Positions 42,143 to 51,061 of a stretch of 64,000 nucleotides of DNA are shown one piece after another. The DNA comes from an uncultured Candidatus Melainabacteria bacterium (GTDB taxonomy: Bacteria > Cyanobacteriota > Vampirovibrionia > Gastranaerophilales > Gastranaerophilaceae), in contig CAKVIM010000001.1 in the NCBI GenBank assembly GCA_934754775.1, positions 124,001-188,000 on the forward strand, written 5' to 3'. Position 1 is the first letter of the stretch; every line of letters starts with the position of its first letter. Made by a program: the position numbers and the translations under genes. Under the pieces are notes generated by a model. It was not told where the DNA came from. It worked only from the letters and a program-made list of their open reading frames with translations, and ran no database searches.

Positions 42143-44095
42143 ATGACGATTAGAAAACTTACTGTGGCAGCTGCAATTGCCGTTGGTATAGCAACGTGTT
42201 CGTTCAATACGGTAATGGCAGCCTGCCCATGCGACCAGCGTCCTGAAGTTTCTCAGGGGGCTTGTCCGATTGAGGAGATTCCGGAAGTAACCGGGGCAGC
42301 TTGCCCTTGTGAAACTCCTGCACCGAAAACAGATTGCGGATGCCCTGTTGCACCTCAATGTGAACCTGATCCGGTTCCGTCTTGTGCACTTTGTCCGTCA
42401 TCAAAAGATTTGCAACGTGAAGATATGAAGCAAGTTTACTCATATCCTAACGCAGTTTACGGTTATAACAACTATGTAGGTACGGAAAAAGACTCTATCT
42501 ACAAAGCAGAAGGGTTTTCGGTAAACAGAGAAATTAACAAACTTACTGCCGGTACGATGGGTACAACGGTTGCAACTGACGGTAATATTACCGGTGCGGC
42601 AACAAATATTCCGTGCTTGAATGAATTGTCACGCCACAACGGCACACCAATTATTAGAGATGAATCTAAAATGGATGGTAACGGCTGTCCTATTCAAATG
42701 AGTACAGCAAATTCTATTCAAGCAATAAAAAAATCATTAGTACCTTTTGATTTATCACCGTTTGAAAACATGACCGGTGCTGCAGCAAACTTGCAGATGT
42801 TCCCTGATGTTCCGGAAGGCTATTGGGCATCTTGCGAAATCGACAAACTTGCAACAAATGATATTGTTGTCGGCTACCCTGACAGATTGTTTAAACCTTC
42901 AAGAAACATCTCTCGTGCAGAGTTTGCAACAATGTTAGTCAAAGGTTTTGACAAAAATATGTATTCTTGCACACCGGAGAAATTATTCTCTGATGTTCCA
43001 ACAAATCACTGGGCTAATTCAGCTATCACTGTTGCAGTTCACAATGACTTGTTGAAAGGTTATCCGAACGGCAAATTTATGCCTAACCATAACGTAACAA
43101 GAGTTGAAGCGTTGTGTGCTTTATCAAAGGGTATTCAGTGTGGCGAAATGGATAAATGTAGAGCACAAGAAATCTTGTCACAATACAACGACGGCAACAC
43201 TGTTCCTGAATGGGCAATTATTCCGATTGCTAAGGCTTTAGAAAAGGGTGCTTTGAATAATTCGCCTTCTCCTAAGACAATTGCTCCGTTTAAGGATGCG
43301 TCACGTGCTGATATAGCAGCAATGTTGCAAAATATCCGTGTTGCAGCAGGTATTGATAAGAACCCTGTAACAGCAAACAATGATTGCCCAATTTGTCCTA
43401 CTGACAAAAAAGCATTTATTGAAAACGAAGAAATGGTTAAAATTCCAACATTGCAGTTGAAGTTTAAAGACCAAGTAAGTGCAAAATCTTCTCACGTAGG
43501 TCAAAGATTTGCAGCTAAAACACTAGAAGATGTTACAATCAACGGTCATTTGTATCCGTGCGGTTCAAATGTATATGGTAAGGTTGTTGAAGTTGTAAGA
43601 CCTTCCGGTTGCCAAAAGGGTGCGTTGAAACTTGCGTTTACAGAAATTGAAAATTGCGGTCAAAAGGCAACTCTTCCACGACAAATTCTTAACGCAGAAA
43701 TCAACAAATCTAATACTCCGAATATCGTTTCAAGAATCGTTACAGCACCACTTACGTGGGGTGGACAAATGCTCGGTGTTGTTGGTAGAACAACCGGCGG
43801 CATGTTGTCTAACTTAGGTAACGCTTTAGAAGACGTAGCTTCTGGTACCGGTATTGCGTTGGGTGAAGCTTTCCAAGGTCAATTTATGGCATCAGCTCGA
43901 AGCTTGGGTGATGTAGCAATTGATACGGTAAAAGCTCCGGTTGATTTAACAAGAACAGCGTTATCAGGTACAATGGGCTTAGTACAGGCAACTGGCGACG
44001 AAGTCGGATACCTTGTTGATGCTAAGGGTTACAAAATCTCTGCAATTAATCCGAAAGAACACGTAACAATAGCTTTCGGTTGCAGCGGCGAATAG
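42143..44095 (+). CDS. S-layer homology (SLH) domain envelope protein with Cys-rich N-terminus
   Basis: A 650-aa exported protein. The signal peptide ends near residue 27 (TVMA-A). Residues 28-84 hold ten Cys in motifs CPC, CPI, CPC, CGC, QCEP and CALC. SLH domains start at ~219 (FPDVPEGYWASCEIDKLATNDIVVGYPD) and ~282 (FSDVPTNHWANSAI...GYPNGKF), with a weaker third at ~349. The C-terminal ~230 residues contain a beta domain (LKFKDQVSAKSSHVGQRFAAKTLEDV) then a Gly-rich helical tail. SLH domains usually bind pyruvylated wall glycan; a CsaB-type pyruvyl transferase is encoded at 59.5 kb. The strong AAAGGAGGT site suggests high expression. Confidence 0.92.
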   Translation: MTIRKLTVAAAIAVGIATCSFNTVMAACPCDQRPEVSQGACPIEEIPEVTGAACPCETPAPKTDCGCPVAPQCEPDPVPSCALCPSSKDLQREDMKQVYSYPNAVYGYNNYVGTEKDSIYKAEGFSVNREINKLTAGTMGTTVATDGNITGAATNIPCLNELSRHNGTPIIRDESKMDGNGCPIQMSTANSIQAIKKSLVPFDLSPFENMTGAAANLQMFPDVPEGYWASCEIDKLATNDIVVGYPDRLFKPSRNISRAEFATMLVKGFDKNMYSCTPEKLFSDVPTNHWANSAITVAVHNDLLKGYPNGKFMPNHNVTRVEALCALSKGIQCGEMDKCRAQEILSQYNDGNTVPEWAIIPIAKALEKGALNNSPSPKTIAPFKDASRADIAAMLQNIRVAAGIDKNPVTANNDCPICPTDKKAFIENEEMVKIPTLQLKFKDQVSAKSSHVGQRFAAKTLEDVTINGHLYPCGSNVYGKVVEVVRPSGCQKGALKLAFTEIENCGQKATLPRQILNAEINKSNTPNIVSRIVTAPLTWGGQMLGVVGRTTGGMLSNLGNALEDVASGTGIALGEAFQGQFMASARSLGDVAIDTVKAPVDLTRTALSGTMGLVQATGDEVGYLVDAKGYKISAINPKEHVTIAFGCSGE

Positions 44096-44117
44096 TAAGT
44101 TAATCGTTCGCTTAGGG

Positions 44118-44155
44118 GGAAGAAGTCGTAGGATATACGGCTTCTTTCTTTTTTT
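44118..44155 (+). terminator. Intrinsic terminator of the SLH gene
   Basis: An 11-bp stem (44120-44130 with 44136-44146) with a 5-base loop and a T-rich tail. Confidence 0.85.
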
Positions 44156-44172
44156 GTGTTTTTGTTGGCTTT

Positions 44173-44622
44173 TGCTTAGGCATCAACCTCGCCTGATAGG
44201 AGAGGTCACGAACGACTGCTCCCTCTCCATCTGGAGAGGGTAGTTTTTCAAAGTGAAAGCTACGCTTGAACATTAGAAAAATGGGTGAGGGTTCACCCCG
44301 TTAGGGCAAATTTAAAACAATTTTCCATTCTTATCAGTACCTTCTCGCCAAGCTCAATATATTTACACCTCACCCGCATCCGTAACTTACATTCGTTCGA
44401 ACGGCTGCGACCTCTCCTGGATTATTCGGGCGAGCATAACATTCCTATGCCAACAAATCCTAACGGATTTTTCTAGGCATTTTCATGTTTTATGCTCTTA
44501 CGGGCTAGCTCGCTTACACTCACGTCGCCCTATCGAAAATCCGCTCTCCTATCAGGAGAGGTCGATGTTAAACAATTTTCCATTTTCCACTTTCAATTTT
44601 CCATTGACCTCAAGCCCAACCA
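44173..44622. repeat. Dispersed repeat composite (copy 5)
   Basis: This fills the 569-bp gene-free gap between the SLH and ABC permease genes. It has CCTC/GAGAGG hairpins, TTTTTCAAAGTGAAAGCTACGCTTGAACATTAGAAAAA (inverse of the copy-1 module), a ~50-bp inverse copy of 16900-16952 (44367-44418), and two ACAATTTTCCATT blocks (44319, 44573). Modules appear rearranged relative to copy 2. No gene is seen. Confidence 0.8.
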
Positions 44623-44664
44623 GTAGTCTCTCGCCAAGACCCTATTATTTACCCCTATTTACCC

Positions 44665-45510
44665 CTACCCCTTGACGGCTCCGTCGTTTTCGCCGGAGAT
44701 GAAATATCTTTGCATAAACAGGAAGAAAATAATTATCGGGATTGTGGAAATAATCGAACCGGCTGCGATAAATCGCCAGTTAGAAGAGAACATACCTTGC
44801 AAATTATTAATCCCGACAGGCAAAGTATACATAGAATCTTTTGTTAGCATAATACTTGGCCAGAGGAATTCGCCCCACGAGCCGATAAACGTAAACACTG
44901 CAAGCACGGCAAGAGTCGGTTTAACCATCGGGAGTACAACTCTGGTAAACATCTGGAACACATTGCAGCCGTCAACAATAGCGGCTTCTTCGACTTCTCT
45001 AGGTACCTTAAGAAACGCTTGACGCATAAGAAAAATTCCGAATGCACTTACTGCAAACGGCATAACAAGCCCGATATAGCCCATTACGTTATTAACGCTA
45101 TCAATCAAGTGCAGTTTAAGTGTGATTATATACACAGGGAGCATAATCGCTTGAAAAGGTATCATAATTGTTGCGAGGATTGAGAAGAAAACGATTTTTT
45201 TGCCACGAAAATTCATTCTTGCAAGCGGATAAGCTGCAAGTGATGAGAGTATCAAATTTAGGATAACTGTTAGTGCTGCAACAATAACGCTGTTCCAGAA
45301 ATACGCCATAAAATCGACTTTGCCCCAAACATCAATATAATTAGCAAATGTGAAATCTGATGGTATGAGTTTTGGTGGGTATGCAAAAATATCTTCGCCT
45401 AACCCTTTGAGCGAGGTTGAGGTTAACCAAATAAACGGAAAGATTGATAGTAACGAAGTTATTATCAATACGGCATGGATAAAAGTTTTTTCGGTTAATT
45501 TCTTTAGCAT
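44665..45510 (-). CDS. Carbohydrate ABC transporter permease (MalG/UgpE type)
   Basis: The 281-aa inner-membrane permease has six TMs. The ATPase-contact EAA loop is clear: VEEAAIVDGCNVFQMFTRVVLPMVKPTLAV (~residues 190-220). N-terminus LLSIFPFIWLTSTSLK and C-terminal LQRYFISGENDGAVKG are typical of the MalG branch (CUT1 family). Partner MalF-type permease, binding protein and ATPase are not adjacent. TAAAAT lies seven bases before the ATG with no ribosome site, so it may also be leaderless. Confidence 0.9.
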   Translation of the reverse strand: MLKKLTEKTFIHAVLIITSLLSIFPFIWLTSTSLKGLGEDIFAYPPKLIPSDFTFANYIDVWGKVDFMAYFWNSVIVAALTVILNLILSSLAAYPLARMNFRGKKIVFFSILATIMIPFQAIMLPVYIITLKLHLIDSVNNVMGYIGLVMPFAVSAFGIFLMRQAFLKVPREVEEAAIVDGCNVFQMFTRVVLPMVKPTLAVLAVFTFIGSWGEFLWPSIMLTKDSMYTLPVGINNLQGMFSSNWRFIAAGSIISTIPIIIFFLFMQRYFISGENDGAVKG

Positions 45511-45540
45511 TGTTTTTATTTTATATCATATTTGTTTAAT

Positions 45541-45577
45541 TGAAAAGAGGGGCGGCATAAATGCCGCCCCTCTTTTT
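45541..45577 (-). terminator. Intrinsic terminator after the AsmA-like gene
   Basis: A perfect 15-bp GC-rich stem (45542-45556 with 45561-45575) with a 4-base loop; on the minus strand TTTTC follows. It separates the AsmA-like gene from the ABC permease, which therefore needs its own promoter. Confidence 0.9.
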
Positions 45578-45583
45578 CATTTC

Positions 45584-48500
45584 CTATTCAGCCTTTTCTT
45601 CTTTATCAAAAAGATGTTTGACTTTGTATTTAACCGTTTTCTTTTCGGCTTCAAGAGCTTGCTGTTCTTCTATTGCTTGCTCGATGGTTTCAGCCTCACT
45701 GCCTTCTGTCGGTTCAGGAAGCGAGTTAACATATTCAATCGCAGTATCGTATTCGGTGGCAGTTGCAAGCCATTTGAATGATTTAATCAACGTCAAAGGT
45801 TTTGCAGCATCTCCTCTTACTACAAGTTGGAACTTGGTTGCTGCGTTGTCAACATATTTGTTTGAGAAGCTTGGAATAATCGCCATTTCGTCTTCCGGAA
45901 CCATTTCGCAGAATATAGAGAACGCTTTTGCGGTAACTACATTCAAGCTGGCTGCACTGTTTAGAAGGTTTGCAGGGTTGATTGCTCCGATTGGCCCAAG
46001 TAAGTTAGAAATAAGTGAAGCCATTCTTGCTCGAACCTTCATATCGGCATAGTTTCTTAAAATATCGAAATCACCGAAAATATGTAAGCTCAAAATGTTT
46101 CCGAGTGAAGTTATCGGCTCAATGTGGCAAATGCCGTCATTGAAGCTCAATTCTCCGCTTAAGTTGGAGAAGTGTGTTGTATCAATTGTTGTAAGTCCGC
46201 TGATAACTCCGCCGAGTGCAGTTTGGAAGAATTGTGATTCACGGATATTTTCTGCAATAATCAAGTTTTCTAATTTGCCGAAAGGTCCGAATTGTCCGTC
46301 TTTAACTGTGAAGTTAACTTTTCCTTTCAGACTTCTCATTTGTTCTTCATAAGTTGCACCCTTAAGTGAAATATCAGTTTTGAAGCTTGCAGTACCTGAC
46401 AAAGTGTCTTTCATATTCGCAGCGTCTAAAAGTGCTTGCTCAACATTAACACCTTGACCTTGAACACGAATGTTCATAAGTGTTGTAAGTAGGTTCATTG
46501 AAATATTTCCGTTGATACGACCTTGGAAAACGTTTGTTCTCAAGTTTCTCAAGAAGAATATATTTCTTGCAAGTGAGATTCTGCCGGTTGTGTTTTTAAC
46601 ATCGATATTTCCGGTGATAATTCTTGCAAAGTTTATTGAACCGTTTCTTACTACAACAGGAATGTCTGCAGAAGCTGATGATGAAGCGGCAGATGTTGAT
46701 TTTGGAACATAAGCCATTGCTTTATCGCTTACTTTCATCAATTTGTCTACGTTCAAGTATCTTGAAGAAACGTCAAGATTAGAGATATTTAAAACTGATG
46801 ACGGTGTTAAACTTATTGTTCCTTGGGTTTGGATATCCGAACCGTTTAAAATCAAGTCTTTTACAGAAAAATCGGCATTTTGTCCTTTTAGCTGTAATCC
46901 GGCATGTCTAAGTGTCAGAAGCAATTCAGGAATGCTAAGGTTATTTATTTCGTAGCCGCCTCTGAATCTTGGAGAAGCAGCTTCACCAAACACGAAAGCG
47001 TGTCCTTTAACGCTGAAATCTGATTTAGGGAATACATAAATCTTGCCTTGTAACGCTTTTGGCATTGTGATTTTGATAAGATTTATTGTGTCGCCCGCAA
47101 TCGTTCCGTCAACGTTAAGTATTTCGTCAAGATGAACAACTTCGTTGCCTTTTTCGTCAACGCTTACGGTTCTTGTGAATAGACCTGTTTTCTTAATTTT
47201 TATTCTGTTTTCTTTAAAGTCAATTACAGATTGGAGTGAAGTATTCAAGCCTTCTAAGTTTTTGAAATCGACAGGTGTGATGAAATTATTTTTGTCAGCA
47301 AGAGCTTGTGCGAATAAGGTTTGTTTTCTCTTGTTACCGTCAACCGTCAATTTTACAGGGATTGAACCTTGTGAATGAATAAATGGTTTGAATTCTTTAC
47401 CAATCAGTTTGATTAAGTCGTTTGTATCAACCTTTCCTTCTGCAAGGAATTTGATTGATTTGAGTTTGTTATAATCAATGACTTCGCCTGAATAATTTAA
47501 TTTAGATTTGTCATTGAATAGAATTGTATTTTCTTTGATATTAATATTATTTTCTGCAATCTCTACATTAAGTTTCGGTACAGAAATCGTAGAACGTGTT
47601 TGCGGAATTGTTAAATCGAAATTGCTGTTGTCGATTTTGCCTCTGACATCTTTTTTGTTAGCACAGAATTCAGCATTCAGATTTTGGTTTGTAACAACAA
47701 GTCCGCCGCCGGAAATATTCAGACTATCAAGTCCAAATTTCGCACCAGCAACAGCTTCTTTTAGTTTGCCTTTCAAACCTAAATCAAGAGTTGCGTAGCC
47801 TGAGCGGAAATTGTACGCATTTCTGATGTTTTCAGGAGCAAAAGCCTTGAATAAGATAGGCAAAGGAATTTTGTTTGCTTTGATGGTTATGTCTGCAACA
47901 GATTGCTTGTCGATTTTACCGTCGATTGTAATTGGAGCGTTTGCAACTTTAAGTCCTGAATTTCTGATATCCAGAACGTTGTTATCGAGTTTTAGATTAA
48001 TATTAGTGTCAGATAATACCTTGCCAAGATTTCTGACGCTGACTCCGCCGTTTTGAACGATAACAGAACCGTCTGAGCGAAGTTTCTTGAAGTTTGTTTT
48101 GACATGACAATCAGCCTTAAGCGAGCCTTCTGCCTTAATTTGAGCAAGTTCGTTTTTGATATGCAATGAATCTAAAAATGCTCTGGATAAGATTACGAGG
48201 TCATTAAATCGGATTGTGCCTGTTTTGATATCTATATCCATTTTAGGATGTTTGCTATAGTTCAATTTGCCCAAAAGTTGAATATTTTGATTTTTTACAG
48301 GGTAAATATTTGTGTCAAGTTCGACGTTTTTGCCAAATGTGTTTGCTCTCAAATAGCTTTCAGGAAGCTTAAGTGAGCCGACTTTTAGGGTTACGTTTTC
48401 AACATTAAAGTGACCATATGATGTCAAATCGTCGTTATGATTTCTGACTCTCAATTTGGTGTCTAAATTGGCTTTCAAATCGTAATTTCTGTACATAGTA

Positions 48501-49255
48501 ACAGGGTTTACGAACGGAATATCGACTCTTTGGGCCGGATCGTCTTCTGAATCAAGCTTTGTTCCGAATTCCGGTAAGAAAGTATTTATATTTAGGTTTG
48601 CAGTTATGTTCTTGTTTTTGTCGCTGTATAATTCTGCGTAAGTTTTGATTTTAGCGGTTTTGCCGTTAAAGTAGCCCAAAACTAATTGTTCGCCTTTAAG
48701 TTCCAAATAATGCTTTGATTTAAGGTCATTTACAAGCACTCTGTAATTATTAAGTTTGACAGTCGGAACTTTTATTCTAATCCACCCAGGGTTAAATCCT
48801 TCTGTGGTTTGTTTAGCTTCTTCAATTGTTTGCTCTTTTTGAGCGTTCATAATATCTTCAACCAGTTTAACAACTTTGAAGTTCTCATTGTTTACTATTT
48901 CAAGGTTAACAAACGGGTTGTTGATTTCAAGGCAAGAAACCTTTACTGTTAATAAAAATAAGCTCGGTAGAGATATTCTTGTTTTGAAATTGTCAGCTGA
49001 AAATAGTACTGAATTGTCCGGTAATTTTACGGAAATATTATCAGCTTTTATACCTGCTCCGAGTAGCGGAGTTGTGATAATTCTTGCGTTCTCAAAATTA
49101 ACATCGAGCTTCGCTTGCTCTTTTGCAATTTTTTGCACATCAGGTTTGTATTGGTTCAAATCGATTATGTTTGGTAGCACAAAAAGAAAACCTGCGTATG
49201 TTAAAACTATTGCACCGGCTAGCGTGTAGCCAAAATACTTAAGAAACTTATTCAT
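45584..49255 (-). CDS. AsmA-like envelope protein (AsmA/TamB superfamily)
   Basis: The 1223-aa protein has one N-terminal TM (KYFGYTLAGAIVLTYAGFLFVLPNIID) and a large repetitive beta-strand region; it starts with LDVNFENARIITTPLLGAGIKADNISVKLPD (AsmA N-terminal domain, 'V-xxGxxxxxL-PxxxVxVxNVxL'). The C-terminal ~300 residues match an AsmA-C type stretch (GTASFKTDISLKGATYEEQMRSLKGKVNFTVKDGQFGPFG), and the tail is Glu/Lys-rich. AsmA-like proteins form hydrophobic bridges for phospholipid transfer to the outer membrane. Single gene with AAGGGG ribosome site. Confidence 0.88.
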   Translation of the reverse strand: MNKFLKYFGYTLAGAIVLTYAGFLFVLPNIIDLNQYKPDVQKIAKEQAKLDVNFENARIITTPLLGAGIKADNISVKLPDNSVLFSADNFKTRISLPSLFLLTVKVSCLEINNPFVNLEIVNNENFKVVKLVEDIMNAQKEQTIEEAKQTTEGFNPGWIRIKVPTVKLNNYRVLVNDLKSKHYLELKGEQLVLGYFNGKTAKIKTYAELYSDKNKNITANLNINTFLPEFGTKLDSEDDPAQRVDIPFVNPVTMYRNYDLKANLDTKLRVRNHNDDLTSYGHFNVENVTLKVGSLKLPESYLRANTFGKNVELDTNIYPVKNQNIQLLGKLNYSKHPKMDIDIKTGTIRFNDLVILSRAFLDSLHIKNELAQIKAEGSLKADCHVKTNFKKLRSDGSVIVQNGGVSVRNLGKVLSDTNINLKLDNNVLDIRNSGLKVANAPITIDGKIDKQSVADITIKANKIPLPILFKAFAPENIRNAYNFRSGYATLDLGLKGKLKEAVAGAKFGLDSLNISGGGLVVTNQNLNAEFCANKKDVRGKIDNSNFDLTIPQTRSTISVPKLNVEIAENNINIKENTILFNDKSKLNYSGEVIDYNKLKSIKFLAEGKVDTNDLIKLIGKEFKPFIHSQGSIPVKLTVDGNKRKQTLFAQALADKNNFITPVDFKNLEGLNTSLQSVIDFKENRIKIKKTGLFTRTVSVDEKGNEVVHLDEILNVDGTIAGDTINLIKITMPKALQGKIYVFPKSDFSVKGHAFVFGEAASPRFRGGYEINNLSIPELLLTLRHAGLQLKGQNADFSVKDLILNGSDIQTQGTISLTPSSVLNISNLDVSSRYLNVDKLMKVSDKAMAYVPKSTSAASSSASADIPVVVRNGSINFARIITGNIDVKNTTGRISLARNIFFLRNLRTNVFQGRINGNISMNLLTTLMNIRVQGQGVNVEQALLDAANMKDTLSGTASFKTDISLKGATYEEQMRSLKGKVNFTVKDGQFGPFGKLENLIIAENIRESQFFQTALGGVISGLTTIDTTHFSNLSGELSFNDGICHIEPITSLGNILSLHIFGDFDILRNYADMKVRARMASLISNLLGPIGAINPANLLNSAASLNVVTAKAFSIFCEMVPEDEMAIIPSFSNKYVDNAATKFQLVVRGDAAKPLTLIKSFKWLATATEYDTAIEYVNSLPEPTEGSEAETIEQAIEEQQALEAEKKTVKYKVKHLFDKEEKAE

Positions 49256-49328
49256 ACATAATCCCCTTATTTTCTTTTTAATATTATTATATTTTAAAAA
49301 TAATTACGCACAAAATATTGAATTTATG

Positions 49329-49350
49329 TTACATTTATCCCCAAATGTAA
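49329..49350. promoter_or_regulatory. Candidate operator upstream of the AGCS symporter
   Basis: A TTACATTT-N6-AAATGTAA palindrome ~27 bp upstream of the symporter -35 box, between divergent genes. Confidence 0.45.
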
Positions 49351-49376
49351 AGATTTTGTAATGACTTGACATGTTT

Positions 49377-49405
49377 TTGGTAAAATTAAATAAGTTGGAT
49401 AAAAT
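49377..49405 (+). promoter_or_regulatory. AGCS symporter promoter
   Basis: TTGGTA (49377-49382), a 17-bp spacer and TAAAAT (49400-49405); the ATG is 26 bp on, with an AAGGGA ribosome site. Confidence 0.6.
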
Positions 49406-49431
49406 AGCCGAGAATTAAGGGAAAAGAGATT

Positions 49432-50949
49432 ATGAAGAAATTTTTTATGATGTTATTTACAACAATGCTTATGACCTTGCAATCTGTGCAAGCGATGAAC
49501 GTTGATGCGTTCATGGATAAGCACGTTGCTCCGGTTTCTGACGCAGTCGCCAGATTAATATTTTATCCGATTAACATTTGTGGCAATAATGTACCTTTGA
49601 TTATTTTCTGGGTATTGATTGCAGGTTTCTTTTTCACATTTTATTTTAAAGGGATTTCAGTTTGGGGCTTCAAACACGCAATTGATGTTGTAGCAAAGCC
49701 TGCTGAAAAACATAACGACGGATGCGGTGAAGTTTCATCTTTCCAAGCATTGGCAACAGCTCTATCCGGTACAATCGGTATTGGTAGTATTGCCGGTGTT
49801 GCAATTTCAATTTCAATCGGTGGCCCAGGTGCTGCATTCTGGATTTTTGCAGGTGCACTTTTGGGTATGTCAATCAAGTTTGTAGAAGCAACTTTGGCTG
49901 TAAAATATAGAAGATTTAATCTTGACGGTTCAGTATCAGGTGGTCCGATGCATTATATTGCACACGGTTTAACCAGAAAAAAACTTCGTTGGTTAGGTCA
50001 ACCTTTGTCTGTATTGTACGCTATACTTTGTATTGGTGGTGGTATTACAGGTGGAAATATGATTCAAATTAACCAAACTGCTCACCAAATCGTATTCATT
50101 ACAGGTGGTTCAAACAGTATTTTTCACGGTTACACTTGGTTAATCGGTTTAGTTGCAGCAATTTTGATTGGTATGGTAATTGTCGGTGGTATTAAGAGCA
50201 TAGCTAAAGTTACAACGGTTTTAACTCCTACAATGTGCTTGTTGTACATTGTTTCGGGTACAATCGTTATTTTAGCTAACTTTATGAATATTCCTCACGC
50301 AATCGCTTTGATTATTCGTGAAGCATTTCACCCAACAGCAGTTGCGGGTGGTGTTTTAGGTACAATTATCATTGGTTTAAGACGTTCTGTTCAATCAAAT
50401 GAAGCCGGAACAGGTGCTGCAGCAATTGTTTATGCTACAGCTCAAACTAAAGAACCTGTTTCACAAGGCTTTGTAGCTTTATTAGAAACCTTTTTAACCG
50501 GTGTTCTTTGCTTGTTCACTTCTTTCGCAATTGTGTTTTCAGGTGCTTGCACACACGCAGCTAAAGAAATTTCCGGTATTGAATTGGCATCGAATGCTTT
50601 CCAATCAGTAATTCCGTTCTTCCCGATTATTCTTTCAATAATCGCTGTAATGTTCGCATTATCAACATTGATTTCTTGGGCTTATTACGGACAAAAAGCT
50701 TGGACATTCTTGTTTGGTGAAGGTAAAAAACGTGTTCTTGCTTTCAACTTGATTTATTGCTTGTTCATTATTATTGGTTCAGCAATGAACGTAAAATCAG
50801 TTATTGATATTACAGACGCAATGATGGTTGCTCTATGTGTTCCAAACATCATTGTTCTATATATCTTGTGTCCTGAAATTAAACGTGATTTGAAATCATA
50901 TCTGGAAAAACAGGATATGAAATTAGTTAAGAAATTTATCAGATTCTAA
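49432..50949 (+). CDS. Sodium:alanine/glycine symporter (AGCS family)
   Basis: The 505-aa integral membrane protein with ~11-12 TMs imports alanine or glycine with Na+. Landmarks: EVSSFQALATALSGTIGIGSIAGVAISISIGGPGAAFWIFAGALLGMSIKFVEATLAVKYR (AGCS signature), DGSVSGGPMHYI, RRSVQSNEAGTGAAAIVYATAQTKEPVSQG and LISWAYYGQKAWTFLFG. An extra N-terminal ~25 residues look like a cleavable signal (MKKFFMMLFTTMLMTLQSVQA). Strong terminator downstream. Confidence 0.95.
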   Translation: MKKFFMMLFTTMLMTLQSVQAMNVDAFMDKHVAPVSDAVARLIFYPINICGNNVPLIIFWVLIAGFFFTFYFKGISVWGFKHAIDVVAKPAEKHNDGCGEVSSFQALATALSGTIGIGSIAGVAISISIGGPGAAFWIFAGALLGMSIKFVEATLAVKYRRFNLDGSVSGGPMHYIAHGLTRKKLRWLGQPLSVLYAILCIGGGITGGNMIQINQTAHQIVFITGGSNSIFHGYTWLIGLVAAILIGMVIVGGIKSIAKVTTVLTPTMCLLYIVSGTIVILANFMNIPHAIALIIREAFHPTAVAGGVLGTIIIGLRRSVQSNEAGTGAAAIVYATAQTKEPVSQGFVALLETFLTGVLCLFTSFAIVFSGACTHAAKEISGIELASNAFQSVIPFFPIILSIIAVMFALSTLISWAYYGQKAWTFLFGEGKKRVLAFNLIYCLFIIIGSAMNVKSVIDITDAMMVALCVPNIIVLYILCPEIKRDLKSYLEKQDMKLVKKFIRF

Positions 50950-50970
50950 AAATGGATTTATAAAACGCTA

Positions 50971-51008
50971 AAAAACAATGTATAAGCTTTATACATTGTT
51001 TTTTTTTG
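50971..51008 (+). terminator. Intrinsic terminator after the AGCS gene
   Basis: AACAATGTATAA/TTATACATTGTT stem around 50975-51000, A-run before and nine T after. Confidence 0.85.
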
Positions 51009-51061
51009 CCTTGTATTTTATAATTATTCTTGAACTTTGAAAATGCTTTAAGTAGGGACAA

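Noticed and set aside
44285..44476. 63-codon plus-strand frame
   Set aside because: It lies wholly within repeat composite copy 5.
45561..46052. 163-codon plus-strand frame, Ser/Phe-rich
   Set aside because: Antisense shadow of the AsmA-like gene.
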